Assembly: GCF_004353915.1 (NCBI RefSeq)
Contig: NZ_SMRP01000006.1
Coordinates: 82,447-146,446, forward strand
Length of the DNA: 64,000 nucleotides
DNA from: Paraburkholderia silviterrae
GTDB taxonomy: Bacteria; Pseudomonadota; Gammaproteobacteria; Burkholderiales; Burkholderiaceae
Direction of reading: 5' to 3'
Below are positions 1-8,847 of the stretch, in pieces. Below the pieces are notes generated by a model. The model did no database searches, was not told the DNA's origin, and was given only the letters and a program-made list of their open reading frames with translations. The stretch's first letter is position 1. Each line of letters begins with the position of its first letter. Position numbers and translations under genes: made by a program.

Positions 1-625
1 CTGGGCTGTTTCGCGGTACAACTTTAAAGCCGTTTTTGCCTTTGTAGGACTGTCCCTGCTCTATTGGCTTCGCTATCGAGGCTTGACATGGAATTGGCCC
101 GCCACAGCAACATCGAATCTGCTTGAGACGTTCCATTACACGACGTTCTTCGCGATCGGGTCATGGATTGCACTCAATCAGACGTCCATACGAGCAAAGT
201 TCGCCGCGTTAAGCAAAGTTGCCACTGGCGTGATGTGGTTGCTCGGACTGACGCTCTTCACCTATTCCTTTAATGGATCTTTTCATCTCGGGCAGCGAGC
301 GCTTGCCGATGTTTTCATTGGAATAGGCTCCGCGATCGTGATTGCTCTCTCACTTGATCTCGCCCATGGAGCTTTATTCAATATCGGCAAATGGTTCGGC
401 AAGATCTCCTATAGTCTGTATCTGACCCACACACCCATCCTGCATGCCTGCCTTATTCTCTTGTTCCCTCGAATCGGTGGCATTGCAACTCCTCTGATCA
501 CGATTGTGTTGGCGGTCGGTTTCGCGGCACTCTTCAATCGCTATATCGAGCAGCCATCCATTCGTCTCGCTAGAGCAATTGCAAGGCGAAATAGGGCTGC
601 GCATCCGGCGAACTATCCGGCCTGA
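1..625 (+). CDS. Acyltransferase family 3 (OafA-like), C-terminal part
   Basis: Reading frame is open from base 2 and stops at 623-625; the N-terminus lies outside the window. The protein is a run of hydrophobic helices ending in a basic tail (residues such as NRYIEQPSIRLARAI), the usual C-terminus of acyltransferase-3 membrane proteins that O-acylate sugars of lipopolysaccharide or exopolysaccharide. Phage copies of this family commonly alter the host O-antigen after lysogeny. Bases 1-331 match 63670-64000 with about 15 mismatches, so the full-length relative at 63150 shows what the missing N-terminus should look like. The gene converges on the tail-fibre assembly gene with only 7 bases between stops. 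The sugar target is unknown. Confidence 0.85.
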   Translation, partial: WAVSRYNFKAVFAFVGLSLLYWLRYRGLTWNWPATATSNLLETFHYTTFFAIGSWIALNQTSIRAKFAALSKVATGVMWLLGLTLFTYSFNGSFHLGQRALADVFIGIGSAIVIALSLDLAHGALFNIGKWFGKISYSLYLTHTPILHACLILLFPRIGGIATPLITIVLAVGFAALFNRYIEQPSIRLARAIARRNRAAHPANYPA

Positions 626-632
626 ACGGAAA

Positions 633-1040
633 TCACTGGCTGCGTGGCCAGGAGGGACTCACCGTTGTCAGGTCGACTTTCGATAGCGCGAGCTTGTATG
701 CCGCCCACGCTTTGAAGGTCTGCCTGTCCGCAGTATCGAGAAGGCCTGCGGCGTAGGTATCAGTCATGCCGAACGTTGCATTGTTCGCCACCTGCATCAG
801 GCTGTCGCGCATTGCGGTGTTGGTGGCCGCAACCTGCTCAGCTGACGGTGTCGGAGGAACTGGCGCGGCAAAGGACTTACCGCCGTCGGTCGTCACCCAT
901 CCCTGTTGCGGTTGCGGGTTGATGCTGGTCACATCGATCAGATTCGCGGCAAATGCAGCCGTGAAACGCTGCGCTACTGGAATCTCGTCGCGTTTCTTGA
1001 AATTTCCGCACGGATTGAAGCCGAAAATAGATCTTTTCGT
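633..1040 (-). CDS. Phage tail-fibre assembly (Tfa)-like protein
   Basis: The frame is open from just after the fibre stop at 1059 to a stop at 633. Residues upstream of the first ATG (932) read IFGFNPCGNFKKRDEIP and then QGWVTTDGGKSFAAP, and the C-terminus reads TADRQTFKAWAAYKLALSKV, which resembles phage Tfa proteins that help fold or attach fibre tips. The expected initiator position holds ACG (1038-1040) rather than ATG, so the start is either mutated or missed. It lies immediately downstream of the tail-fibre gene, as Tfa genes do. With the fibre gene broken it probably has no role now. Confidence 0.55.
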   Translation of the reverse strand, partial: TKRSIFGFNPCGNFKKRDEIPVAQRFTAAFAANLIDVTSINPQPQQGWVTTDGGKSFAAPVPPTPSAEQVAATNTAMRDSLMQVANNATFGMTDTYAAGLLDTADRQTFKAWAAYKLALSKVDLTTVSPSWPRSQ

Positions 1041-1058
1041 CGGATCGCCAAAACTGCG

Positions 1059-2825
1059 TCAATTGCCCCACACCGAATAGGCATAAGTATGCCCCGCCGT
1101 CGCGGTGCCGATCGTGATTCCAGTCTTGCTGATCGTGTACGGCGGAGTACTGCCGCCAGCCGTGTCCACAACGACGCCGCGGGCCTGCGTTGGGAATCCG
1201 GAACCGGGGAATGTCAACGTGCAGGCCGCGCCACTCGTGCCTACCGTGACGGCCCCCGACTGCAGTGTCGAACCCGCCGCGACTGTCTGACTCGTTCCGC
1301 AACTTGATGCCTGCGGCGCGTAGTTGAAGCCCGATGGCGTAGGCAGGATCGTCATCATCGAATGCGGGTCGTTAGGCGCGGTCGAATAGACCGAGCTATC
1401 GCTCTGGTACGCCTGCCAGACATAATCCCCACGCGAACAACATACGAGCCAACGGCCGATGTCTCGCGATCGAAGATGTAGAAGTTGCTGATACCGGTCA
1501 GGCCGTTCCCCGACGTCACCTGAGAGCCATCGTTCAGGCCGTGCAGATTCAAAACCCCAATATCGAACATCGTCTCGTTATAGAGGCTCGATACATTGGC
1601 AGTTTGGTTGGTTGAGTCCCACAGCCGCGCGACGTACCATCCACTTGTCTTGATCGGCGTGTAGTAGACGCTCAATGCTCCAATGCGATCGCTAGAATTT
1701 CGCCAATCGATGAGGCCGGCGAAATTGCTGCGCAGCGTGATCTGCTCGATATGGACCGCGCCGATATTCGCCCCCGCCACACCGCAGAAGCGAATAGCGT
1801 TCGCGACTGTTGCCCATTCGACGTTGAGCTGGTTGATTGAAATTTCGGAGATGTCGGTATTCGATACCGTGCCCGAACTTGAGCACTGCCCGAACTCGGC
1901 ACCAGCATCAGCACTGGATGTGAAGAGATTCGATCCGTTATTGTTATTGATGTAGATGTTTTCGAAAACCGAACCAGTCTGAAGTGGACCGGCAATATCC
2001 ACACCGCGGTAAGAGTACCCCTGAATCTCAAGGTTCATGACCTGGGCCGAAAACATGCTCGTATTCCCAGAGGTGACTGGGTCGTAAAGCCCGGTTCCAG
2101 TATAGGTGATTGCAACATTCTCGAGTGCGATAGCACCCATACGGCAACCAGGCTGCGCCATATGTGTTCACGGCAGCCTGAATTACAGACGTCACATCTT
2201 GAGTCAGCGTGCACGCCTGCACATCCGAAATCTGCGCCGCCGTCATCGAGTTGAAGACGTTGTCATAGCTGGTCGAGTTGCCCCACACCGGATCCGCACC
2301 CGCCCCCTGCGACTGAAAGAATTGACCCGACGTGCCGGCCCCCGGTGACGACGAAACAGCGCTCGTGCCATCTCCGATTAGAGGAGCATGTGCAGTTTGA
2401 GTAGACGCACCCACGCCGCCTGGTGGCACCGACAGCGAAGTGGTGAGGCCGGTCAGGGAAGTGATGTTGCTATTGGCTCCCGACATTGCCACGGTACCGC
2501 AGTTGAAGCCGCTCCCGGCCGTCCATTGCGGGGCGCTCGAGGACGAACTGCAGCTCGGCATCGTGAACGCAGCTGGCGATGCAGAGGATGACGTCGCATT
2601 CGCGAGCACAGTATTGGCAGCTTGCGCGGCAAGGTCCGCCGTCGTCACGAGACCAGTCGCGGTCAAGCCGCCAGTAACCGTCAGGCCCGGCACCGTCAGC
2701 GAGCCGGTAAGTGTTCCACCGGCGAGCCGCACATAAAGTGCAAACTGGTTATTCAGTTGCGCGGCCGTCAACACCAGCCCGGGCGTGAACTGGGCGAAAG
2801 CCGGAAATGCAGCGAGCGAGTGCAA
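1059..2825 (-). pseudogene. Phage tail-fibre / receptor-binding protein, frameshifted and 5'-truncated
   Basis: Three reading-frame segments make one recognisable fibre. 2825-~2155 carries the collar-like N-terminal part (FTPGLVLTAAQLNNQFALY, then LAGGTLTGSLTVPGLTVTG repeats). ~2140-1425 carries a beta-helix-like, Asn/Ser-rich segment (INNNNGSNLFTSSADAG). 1425-1059 carries a C-terminal tip (GSGFPTQARGVVVDTAG). The first break, near 2130-2150, looks like an internal deletion, because the sequence jumps from YGAAWLPYGCYR to ALENVAITYTG. The second, near 1425, is a simple frameshift; the +1 frame reads DYVWQAYQSDSSVYST and continues the protein. The 5' end is cut by the integrase fragment that begins at 2826. 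The gene cannot make a working fibre. Confidence 0.75.
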
Positions 2826-3509
2826 AAAAGATCACACGCAGGAGTGATTGCAGCTGCGCGCGATCCGCAAATCGCCAACCTTTGGCAGTTCATGTTCTGG
2901 ACGGGCATGAGAACGAGTGAGGTCATCGCGCTCGATTGGGGCGACGTTGACTGGCAGCGCGAAACGATACGCGTGCGCAAAGCGATGACGCGAGCCGCGA
3001 AAGGCGTCGCGGAAGACACGAAGACGGTTGCAGGGACCCGCGATGTGAAGCTGCTCGCACCAGCCATGGCCGCGCTGCTCGCGCAAAAAGCGCATACGTT
3101 CCTCGAAGGCAACGCGATTTTCCATAGTCCTGGGTGGCGCGGCCGCGGCGCCGGCCACTGGAAAGACGACCATCAGATCTGGGATGCGTGGAAATCGACG
3201 CTCAAGAAAGCGAAGGTGCGCTACCGCAATCCGTATCAGACGAGACACACATACGCGTCGATGATGCTATCGGCGGGCGAACGGGAGATATGGGTTGCGA
3301 AGCAGATGGGGCACTCGGACACGACGTCGATCATGCGTAACTACGGTCGCTGGATTCCGAGCTCGGACCCGAATGCTGGAGGGAAGGCCGTGGCTTTGTT
3401 TGCCTCAAAAATGCTGGCAATTCGACTCGTAAACTGGCAAAAAAAAGCTAAATTTTTACCATCGTCGATTGGGATTGGCTTTGATTTTAAAGCCTTTTTT
3501 GGTGCATAG
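2826..3509 (+). pseudogene. Phage tyrosine recombinase (integrase), C-terminal catalytic fragment
   Basis: Recognisable from about 2845 (AAARDPQIANLWQFMFWTG) to the stop at 3509. The catalytic elements are present: Arg in GMRTSEVIALDWGD, the box YQTRHTYASMML, GHSDTTSIM and the nucleophile Tyr in MRNYGRW. The N-terminal core- and arm-binding domains are gone, replaced by the 5' end of the tail-fibre gene on the other strand. The ORF lines up with no start of its own. The last codons run through a terminator hairpin and into an att-like core, the usual phage int-attP arrangement. This marks the end of the left prophage; the fragment should not recombine alone. Confidence 0.8.
3477..3500 (+). 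terminator. Rho-independent terminator
   Basis: Six-base stem GGCTTT (3477-3482) pairs with AAAGCC (3489-3494), followed by six T residues (3495-3500). It lies just before the end of the integrase fragment, so it would stop transcription leaving the prophage. The stem is short but the T tract is perfect. Confidence 0.6.
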
Positions 3510-3520
3510 CGGGACTCGAA
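3500..3520. other. Candidate att core at left prophage/chromosome border
   Basis: TGGTGCATAGCGGGACTCGAA overlaps the integrase stop codon and resembles 58534-58556, which on the minus strand is a tRNA 3' end (T-arm plus CCA). The match is 12 identical bases (GCGGGACTCGAA) plus TGGTGC, with a 2-base length difference. Two copies of TACCACCA lie nearby (3574-3593) and could be arm-type sites. No complete tRNA is visible here, so this is a candidate only. Confidence 0.4.
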
Positions 3521-3736
3521 AAAATTCCGCTATCACCCGTCTGTGGCCAGTTCATTGCTTTTCGTTTGACCGTATACCACCAAAAATACCACCATATCGC
3601 GGTTCCACCGTTTCTTCAGGTAGGCGCGAGAGCGCCAACTCCTTCACCGTAGAGCGTGCTTTTCGCACTGACGCTCTGGCTCGCGATACCCTACGCCACG
3701 ATATGCCCCAACAGGACCTACTGCAAATGACTCGCG

Positions 3737-4027
3737 TTAAACGGCCACAGCTCTCAAGGGAGATTTATCAGGAAGTTCGGACAACGGCACGTCGGCCATT
3801 CTTCGAAGCGGCATAGCGAGCGTGCGATCCACGAGCTCCTCATCGGACATGGGATCAAGACATTCGACTATCAACCGCATGGCTTTCACCGGGCCGGGAC
3901 AGCCAGCACAAAAGGTGAGAAGTACATCATCATTTCCCTTTCCCAAGATTCCATAAGCACTACACCTGTCATGCTCCTTGTCGAATAGGAGCCTGAAGGT
4001 CACTCCGCCAACGCAGACCCATCCCAT
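3737..4027 (-). CDS. Hypothetical small protein
   Basis: A 96-residue reading frame of coding-like composition, with an acidic-to-basic C-terminal part (MSDEELVDRTLAMPLRRM) and three Cys residues (one in the N-terminal stretch, two in CAGCPG). I do not recognise a family. It ends close to the frameshifted regulator on the same strand (4049-5699) and could be downstream of it. The start is uncertain because no strong ribosome-binding site is visible. It may also be a remnant, given the pseudogenes on both sides. Confidence 0.35.
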   Translation of the reverse strand: MGWVCVGGVTFRLLFDKEHDRCSAYGILGKGNDDVLLTFCAGCPGPVKAMRLIVECLDPMSDEELVDRTLAMPLRRMADVPLSELPDKSPLRAVAV

Positions 4028-4048
4028 GAAGGCCTGCCGGCATCCGCC

Positions 4049-5699
4049 TCAACGCCTGCGTCGCGATGCACGGGCCAAGGCACCCTGCAGCTTCCCAAGG
4101 CCCTTACGGATGTCCCCGCCGTCATCGAACACCAACGGTCCGAGGTGATCGCTCAGGATTCTGGTCACGTGCTGATAACCGGAGATGGCGGGTGCCGGGA
4201 ACGCAGCGATCTGCCGATCCCTTGCGAGTTGGTCGATGATGGCGATGACGTGATTGCGTTGCCGCACATAGGTGTCCTCGGCCACGGAGTAGCGAGCGCT
4301 GCCGGCAGCGCCGTGCAGCACGAAGTATTTCATCAACTCAGGCGAAATCAGTTTCTCGATGGCGCGCCATGCCCAGCGTGCGGCCGCTTCGCTACTGCTT
4401 GATGGTATCGCGAGCAGAACGCCCCCTAGCGGCGATAGCGGTGACGTGCCAGGCTCGCGGGTCGGGTGCAGTTGCAGCCCTATCCGGCCGCCCTTTTTGC
4501 AGAAGCGCATGACTGTCGAGCATGCCGTAGCGATTGGACCAGTGGTGGCCCATGGCAGCTTTGCCCGCACCGAAAAGCTGCGCGTTGCGTGCCCAGTTCA
4601 CGTCGCACCACTGTGCCGGTGCATATGCACGCAGTGCACGCAGGTACTCGATGACTGGCGTGCCGGCGTCCGCATCGACCTGCAGCATGCCGTCATCGAC
4701 ACCCACCCCGCGTTGCGCGCCTAGCATTTGCAGGAACGATTCGGCCAGTGGCAGACCCGGCGCCGAACTCCAGCTGATGCCAGTTCGCCCTATACGCGGC
4801 CGGTGCAAGCGGGCAGCGCATCGAATCACCTCGTCGAGGCTGCGCGGAGGCGTCAGCCCTTCCGCGTCGAACAGGTCCTGCCGATACCAGAGAAACTCCA
4901 CCGTCGGCTGCAGCGGCATGCCATAGCACTGCCCGCCCACCCAGCCGGCCCGCCACACGGCATCGTAGAAGTCGTCGCCGCAGCAGGCGCTTTCGGCGAG
5001 CAATGCCCGCAGATCGAGCAGACGGCCGTTGGCGCTCACATCCGCCACCCATAGCAGCGGTATCGCCACCAGCAACGGCGCTGCTGCCTGGATCGTCGAT
5101 CGCTCCGCGAGCACCCGGCCAAGCGCGGCAGGATAGCCATTCTGGGCAAAGGTCAGCACACGCACACGATGGCCCATGAACCGGTCGATATCGGCGCGAT
5201 GGCGCTTGAGAATGTCGAACACCGGATCCTCGTAGGCAACGAGGGTGAGTACGACGGTATCGTCGAAGCCCTCCTCGGCTGGAAGTGGCCACGGTATGCC
5301 CTTGTCGCGGTCCAGGTTGGCGCAAGCAAAGCGATCCAGTCCACAAGGATCCCGGCTACCTGCCATCAGTTTGACGGTTTGTTCGGTGATGCGATCGAGG
5401 CTGTCGACCAACGCGGCCGATGGAACCACCACGGTCCGCTTCCCCGATGCCGACACCGCACGCAAGGCAAGCCAGCCCTGAGCCTTCAGGGCGAACACGA
5501 CGCGCCGCGCACTGGTACGCGGCATCCCGGAGCTATCCGCCAATGCGGTGACGGTCACGGACTGACCCTGCTGATGCTGCCGCAACAGCGCGGCCAGTAT
5601 CGGCCAGATGTCCAGTGCCCGATCTGCGAATTCGTCGCGCAGGATGTCAGACACGCGATCAATCACGGCAAGGGTCGCGAGCCTGTCGTCCGCACGCAT
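4049..5699 (-). pseudogene. Winged-helix regulator fused to extracellular-type solute-binding domain, frameshifted
   Basis: Starts at ATG 5699 behind a strong GGGAGG site. Residues 1-~95 form a MarR/winged-helix-like domain (TVTALADSSGMPRTSARRVVFALKAQGW). Residues ~150 onward resemble a family-1 sugar-binding protein (DLRALLAESACCGDDFYDAVWRAG, then MPLQPTVEFLWYRQDLFDAEGLTPP). There is no signal peptide, so the product would be a cytoplasmic ligand-sensing regulator, analogous in layout to SgrR but with a different binding-protein class. The frame ends at 4392; the rest of the binding domain (GTSPLSPLGGVLLAIPS onward) continues in another frame to 4049. The break lies near 4480-4500 in an A5-G3-CGGCCGG run, so a one-base indel or sequencing error is likely. 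The truncated sugar-binding protein at 5863 is divergent to it and may have been its target. Confidence 0.65.
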
Positions 5700-5862
5700 G
5701 GCACCTCCCTGTTCCACGTGACCCATTCAACTATAGGAGAAGGAGAAAAACTCAAGTAACCAGATTGGACACTATGTTTCGCTGCGCATTGGCCAACTCG
5801 ACCTAGCATGTCAGCAGAGTCGACGAAGTGATGGTCGAAATGCGGCTTCTCAGGAGACACCG

Positions 5863-6041
5863 ATGAAAGCAGTGACATCCCTCATCATCCCGCTGACGAT
5901 GGTCGTGTGCAGTGCAAGTGCCCTGGCCGGCACACGCTTTGCGGTGGTATCCCATGCCCCGGACAACGATCCATTCTGGAACGTCGTGAAAAACGGCATT
6001 GCCGACGCGCAGAAGGACTTCGGCGTCACGGTCGACTACCG
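5863..6041 (+). pseudogene. Sugar ABC transporter periplasmic binding protein (CUT2 type), N-terminal fragment
   Basis: Begins with a clear signal peptide (MKAVTSLIIPLTMVVCSASALA) and the start of a ribose-type binding domain (FAVVSHAPDNDPFWNVVKNG, then GVTVDYR). After about 60 residues the similarity ends, and the frame runs into unrelated sequence to a stop at 6415-6417. Family members are normally about 310-340 residues, so the gene is truncated. It is divergently placed from the winged-helix/solute-binding regulator, which suggests a former sugar-responsive unit. A ribose-type permease fragment survives far away at 53158-53328; no link between the two can be shown. Confidence 0.6.
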
Positions 6042-6515
6042 CAGCCCCCGTTACTTGTTTCCCAATCGAAATCAACGGATATCTATCGGACAGGTGATGA
6101 CCGCTTTCTATGCCATCAGTTCAGCTTCGATTCGATCCCGTCCTCCGAGCCGGCTAAAGCTTTGTGATCGGTGCCGAGGAAGCCATGCGGCGACTGAACT
6201 CAACATTGCCGCCCTCAGTGAGAAGACGGACATCGTTGCGGTCGGCGAGTTGCTTGGCCCCGTAATATGCTGCGACGATGCAGACATCATGTTCGTTCTA
6301 CCGAATCATGGTCTTGTCGCGATGCGGCAACCAGGGAACGGCACCTCGCTTCGAGCTCTCCGCCCGCGACCGCAGACGTTCTGTCGTCGCGGGTCAAACC
6401 ACCACATCTACTTGTAGCACGCCAGGCGAGCGCCCGAACTACTTTGCTCTTTCCGTTTGATACTGTTCGTATCCGCGTTTCCTCCGAAATGCGACACCGC
6501 ATCTCAGGCAAGTGT
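6042..6515. other. No intact gene; degenerate sequence
   Basis: Sequence between the truncated binding-protein gene and the Lrp regulator. On the minus strand about 6165-6300 a short open stretch reads AYYGAKQLADRNDVRLLTEG, which could be debris of an older gene, but I cannot name it. No RNA gene or clear terminator was seen. Confidence 0.4.
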
Positions 6516-6953
6516 CTACCGCTTGTGTATCACCGAATCGAGCACGAAGCAGGTCGTCATGTTCTGTACACCGTCCATTGCGCTAATCGCCCCCCAGATT
6601 TCGGTGATACGGTCGTGGCACGTCGCCTCGATTTGCACGAGCAAATCGACCTCACCGCTGAGTACAGCGCAATCTCGTACCTCCGGGATTCGCTCGAGTG
6701 CCGCGAGCACATTCGCGCCGCGCATCCGGTCCTTCCGATAGACGAGCATCACAGCGCGTACCGGCACCACATCATCCGGCAACGCGAGCCGCACCGTATA
6801 TCCCGCTATAATCTTCAAAGCTTCCAGCCGGTCGACGCGGTGTCGAACAGCCTGTCTCGACAGGCCTATCCTGTCGGCTAATACAGCGAGTGGTATCCGG
6901 GCGTCGACGCACAAAGCATCGATGATCTTCTGGTCGATACCGTCAACCTTCAT
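6516..6953 (-). CDS. Lrp/AsnC-family transcriptional regulator
   Basis: 145-residue protein with an N-terminal helix-turn-helix (LAVLADRIGLSRQAVRHRVDRLEAL) and a C-terminal RAM/effector domain (REVRDCAVLSGEVDLLVQIEA region, then ISAMDGVQNMTTCFVL). ATG 6953 was chosen because it gives the usual Lrp length (MKVDGIDQKIIDALC); a longer frame to 7064 lies inside the methyltransferase gene. The start overlaps the end of the upstream methyltransferase by 11 bases, so it is the last gene of the long operon beginning at 15715. Lrp proteins sense amino acids, and this one probably feeds back on the operon or controls a related regulon. Confidence 0.9.
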   Translation of the reverse strand: MKVDGIDQKIIDALCVDARIPLAVLADRIGLSRQAVRHRVDRLEALKIIAGYTVRLALPDDVVPVRAVMLVYRKDRMRGANVLAALERIPEVRDCAVLSGEVDLLVQIEATCHDRITEIWGAISAMDGVQNMTTCFVLDSVIHKR

Positions 6954-7878
6954 TGCGCACCCCGATCTGTCCAGCTTCGCGAGCCTTGACCGCACCACGC
7001 AGTGCCGCGATGTGGGCAGGCCCGATCCCGCAACACCCACCGACAATCTCCGCGCCAAGCGCAATCCACTGCTCCGCCCATTTTAGATAGCCCGGAGGGT
7101 CAAGATCGCCTCGCAGTTCGTCGAGTTCAGCGTTTGCCTGCGCATCGTCGCGTTGCGGCGGAAACGCGTTTGCGTAGATACCGATCGGTAAAGTCGCGCC
7201 CGCGCATTCGAGTAGCGATTGGACGGCTTTCACGGCGGCGCTCATCACTTCGGGCTGGCTGCAGTTGAACAGCACTGCGGCCGCGCGCGCCGACAAGGCG
7301 GCGTCGACCGCCTTCTCTATCGTCTGTCCGGATCGCAGCAAAGGCTGCTTGCTCTCATTGATCTCATCGCGCAGCGTGAACGACACCCACAGTGGTTTCG
7401 GATTCGCACCCAGCGCACGCCGCACCGCGCCAATCTCGTCGGTCAGGCTTTGCGTTTCGGCAAGCCAAAGGTCAACGTACGGATCGAGCCCGCGAACAAG
7501 CGTCGCGAGAATCATATCGGCACGTCGATTGTCGAACAGGTCGGGCCTGTATGAGCCGCCTGTCGGCGGTAGCGAGCCCGCTACGCGCACGTGCCGTGAC
7601 GCTCGCTCGGCGGCCTGTCGCGCGAGTTGCCCGGCGTGCGCTGCGAGCGTGGCACCATCGCAGCGAAACCGGTCCGCGCCGATATGGAACGGGACGATTG
7701 CATAGCTGTTCGCGGTGATGACGTCGGCGCCCGCTGCGATAAATGCATCATGGGCGAGCCCAACGTAGTGCGGCGCTTCCATCAATGCGAGCGCCGACCA
7801 TTCCGGCTGCCTGAATGGTGCACCCATTCGTGCCAGTTCGCGCCCCATGCCGCCGTCAAGTATCGTGATACGGTTCAC
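6943..7878 (-). CDS. mmuM: Homocysteine S-methyltransferase (MmuM/BHMT-like)
   Basis: A 311-residue homocysteine-binding TIM barrel. The zinc ligands are visible as FNCSQ in the middle and the paired Cys of GGCCGIGP near the C-terminus; the N-terminus reads ITILDGGMGRELARMG. Members transfer a methyl group from S-methylmethionine or a betaine to homocysteine, giving methionine. GTG 7878 is preferred because AAAAGGAC lies about 7 bases upstream; another GTG at 7905 would overlap dapA. The gene sits between dapA and the Lrp regulator in the operon. In an amino-acid catabolic setting it might instead act on a related thiol or analogue, so the exact donor is not settled. Confidence 0.85.
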   Translation of the reverse strand: MNRITILDGGMGRELARMGAPFRQPEWSALALMEAPHYVGLAHDAFIAAGADVITANSYAIVPFHIGADRFRCDGATLAAHAGQLARQAAERASRHVRVAGSLPPTGGSYRPDLFDNRRADMILATLVRGLDPYVDLWLAETQSLTDEIGAVRRALGANPKPLWVSFTLRDEINESKQPLLRSGQTIEKAVDAALSARAAAVLFNCSQPEVMSAAVKAVQSLLECAGATLPIGIYANAFPPQRDDAQANAELDELRGDLDPPGYLKWAEQWIALGAEIVGGCCGIGPAHIAALRGAVKAREAGQIGVRNEG

Positions 7879-7892
7879 TGTCCAAGTCCTTT

Positions 7893-8822
7893 TTAGCTTA
7901 TCCACCCCTGTTTCAACACGATTGCTTCACACGCGGCTTCTGCGCGATCAAACGCGTCCATCAGCGTTGAATGAAAGCGCGTGTCGTGCGGAGTCAACGG
8001 CAGCCGGATGCCATCTTGCATCTTGCCCCTGCGCGCGAGCAGCCACTTCACCGGGATCGGGTTCGCTTCAGCAAACAACGCGTGATGCAGTTCAACCAAC
8101 TCGAGTTGCATCGCGCGCACCATCTTTGCGTCGCCGGCAAGCGCAGCGTCGCACAGCGCGGCCATCACGCGCGGCATCACGTTCGCCGTCACCGATATGT
8201 TGCCCCTGCCACCCATCAACATCAGCAATGGTGCTGTCGCATCATCGCCGCTATAGACCCCAAAGCTGGTCGGCGCAGCGCGCAGCAGGCGCATCCCACG
8301 TTCCAGGTCACCCGTCGCGTCCTTGATGCCGACTATCCCCGGCACTTGCGCAAGGCGCAGCACGGTGTCGTTCTGGAGATCTGCGCCGGTTCGACCCGGG
8401 ACGTTGTAGAGGATGACCGGCAGATCGACCTCCTCAGCGATCCGCCGGAAATGCCGGTACAGGCCTTCCTGAGTCGGCTTGTTGTAGTACGGCACGACTT
8501 GCAGCGAAGCGCTCGCGCCAAGCGCTCCTGCACGCTTCGTCAGCTCTATCGCCTCGGCCGTTGAGTTGGCACCGCTGCCGGCAATCACCGGGATGCGGCC
8601 ACCCGCGTGCTCGACACAGACTTCGATCACCCGCAGATGCTCTTCGACGGAAACCGTCGGCGATTCGCCGGTCGTGCCGACCGCGACGAGCGCCGCGGTG
8701 CCGCTGGCGACGTGCCAGTCGACTAACTCACGCAATGCGGGAAGATCGAGACTGCCGTCGTTGTGCATCGGGGTCACGAGCGCAACGATACTGCCTCGAA
8801 TCGGATGGGCCTTTTGATTCAT
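7893..8822 (-). CDS. dapA: DapA-family 4-hydroxy-tetrahydrodipicolinate synthase / aldolase
   Basis: 309-residue NAL/DapA barrel. The Schiff-base lysine is in GIKDATGD, the catalytic tyrosine in LYNVPGRTG, and the substrate-binding Thr pair in GTTGESPT. DapA condenses pyruvate with L-aspartate-4-semialdehyde. That substrate would be made by the homoserine dehydrogenase at the head of the same operon, so a role in draining semialdehyde toward lysine fits. Start ATG 8822 gives normal length; a longer frame extends to 8861 over the gamma-lyase stop. It is probably an accessory copy rather than the housekeeping gene, because it is embedded in a transporter operon. Confidence 0.85.
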   Translation of the reverse strand: MNQKAHPIRGSIVALVTPMHNDGSLDLPALRELVDWHVASGTAALVAVGTTGESPTVSVEEHLRVIEVCVEHAGGRIPVIAGSGANSTAEAIELTKRAGALGASASLQVVPYYNKPTQEGLYRHFRRIAEEVDLPVILYNVPGRTGADLQNDTVLRLAQVPGIVGIKDATGDLERGMRLLRAAPTSFGVYSGDDATAPLLMLMGGRGNISVTANVMPRVMAALCDAALAGDAKMVRAMQLELVELHHALFAEANPIPVKWLLARRGKMQDGIRLPLTPHDTRFHSTLMDAFDRAEAACEAIVLKQGWIS

Positions 8823-8847
8823 GTTTCGCTTTACGCAGGCTGGGAGT

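Noticed and set aside
2140..2165. GGCAACCAGGCTGCGCC near the fibre frameshift looks like the 27306 hairpin
   Set aside because: It encodes the normal fibre residues GAAWLPYG, and the similarity is limited to a short GGCAACCAGG string.
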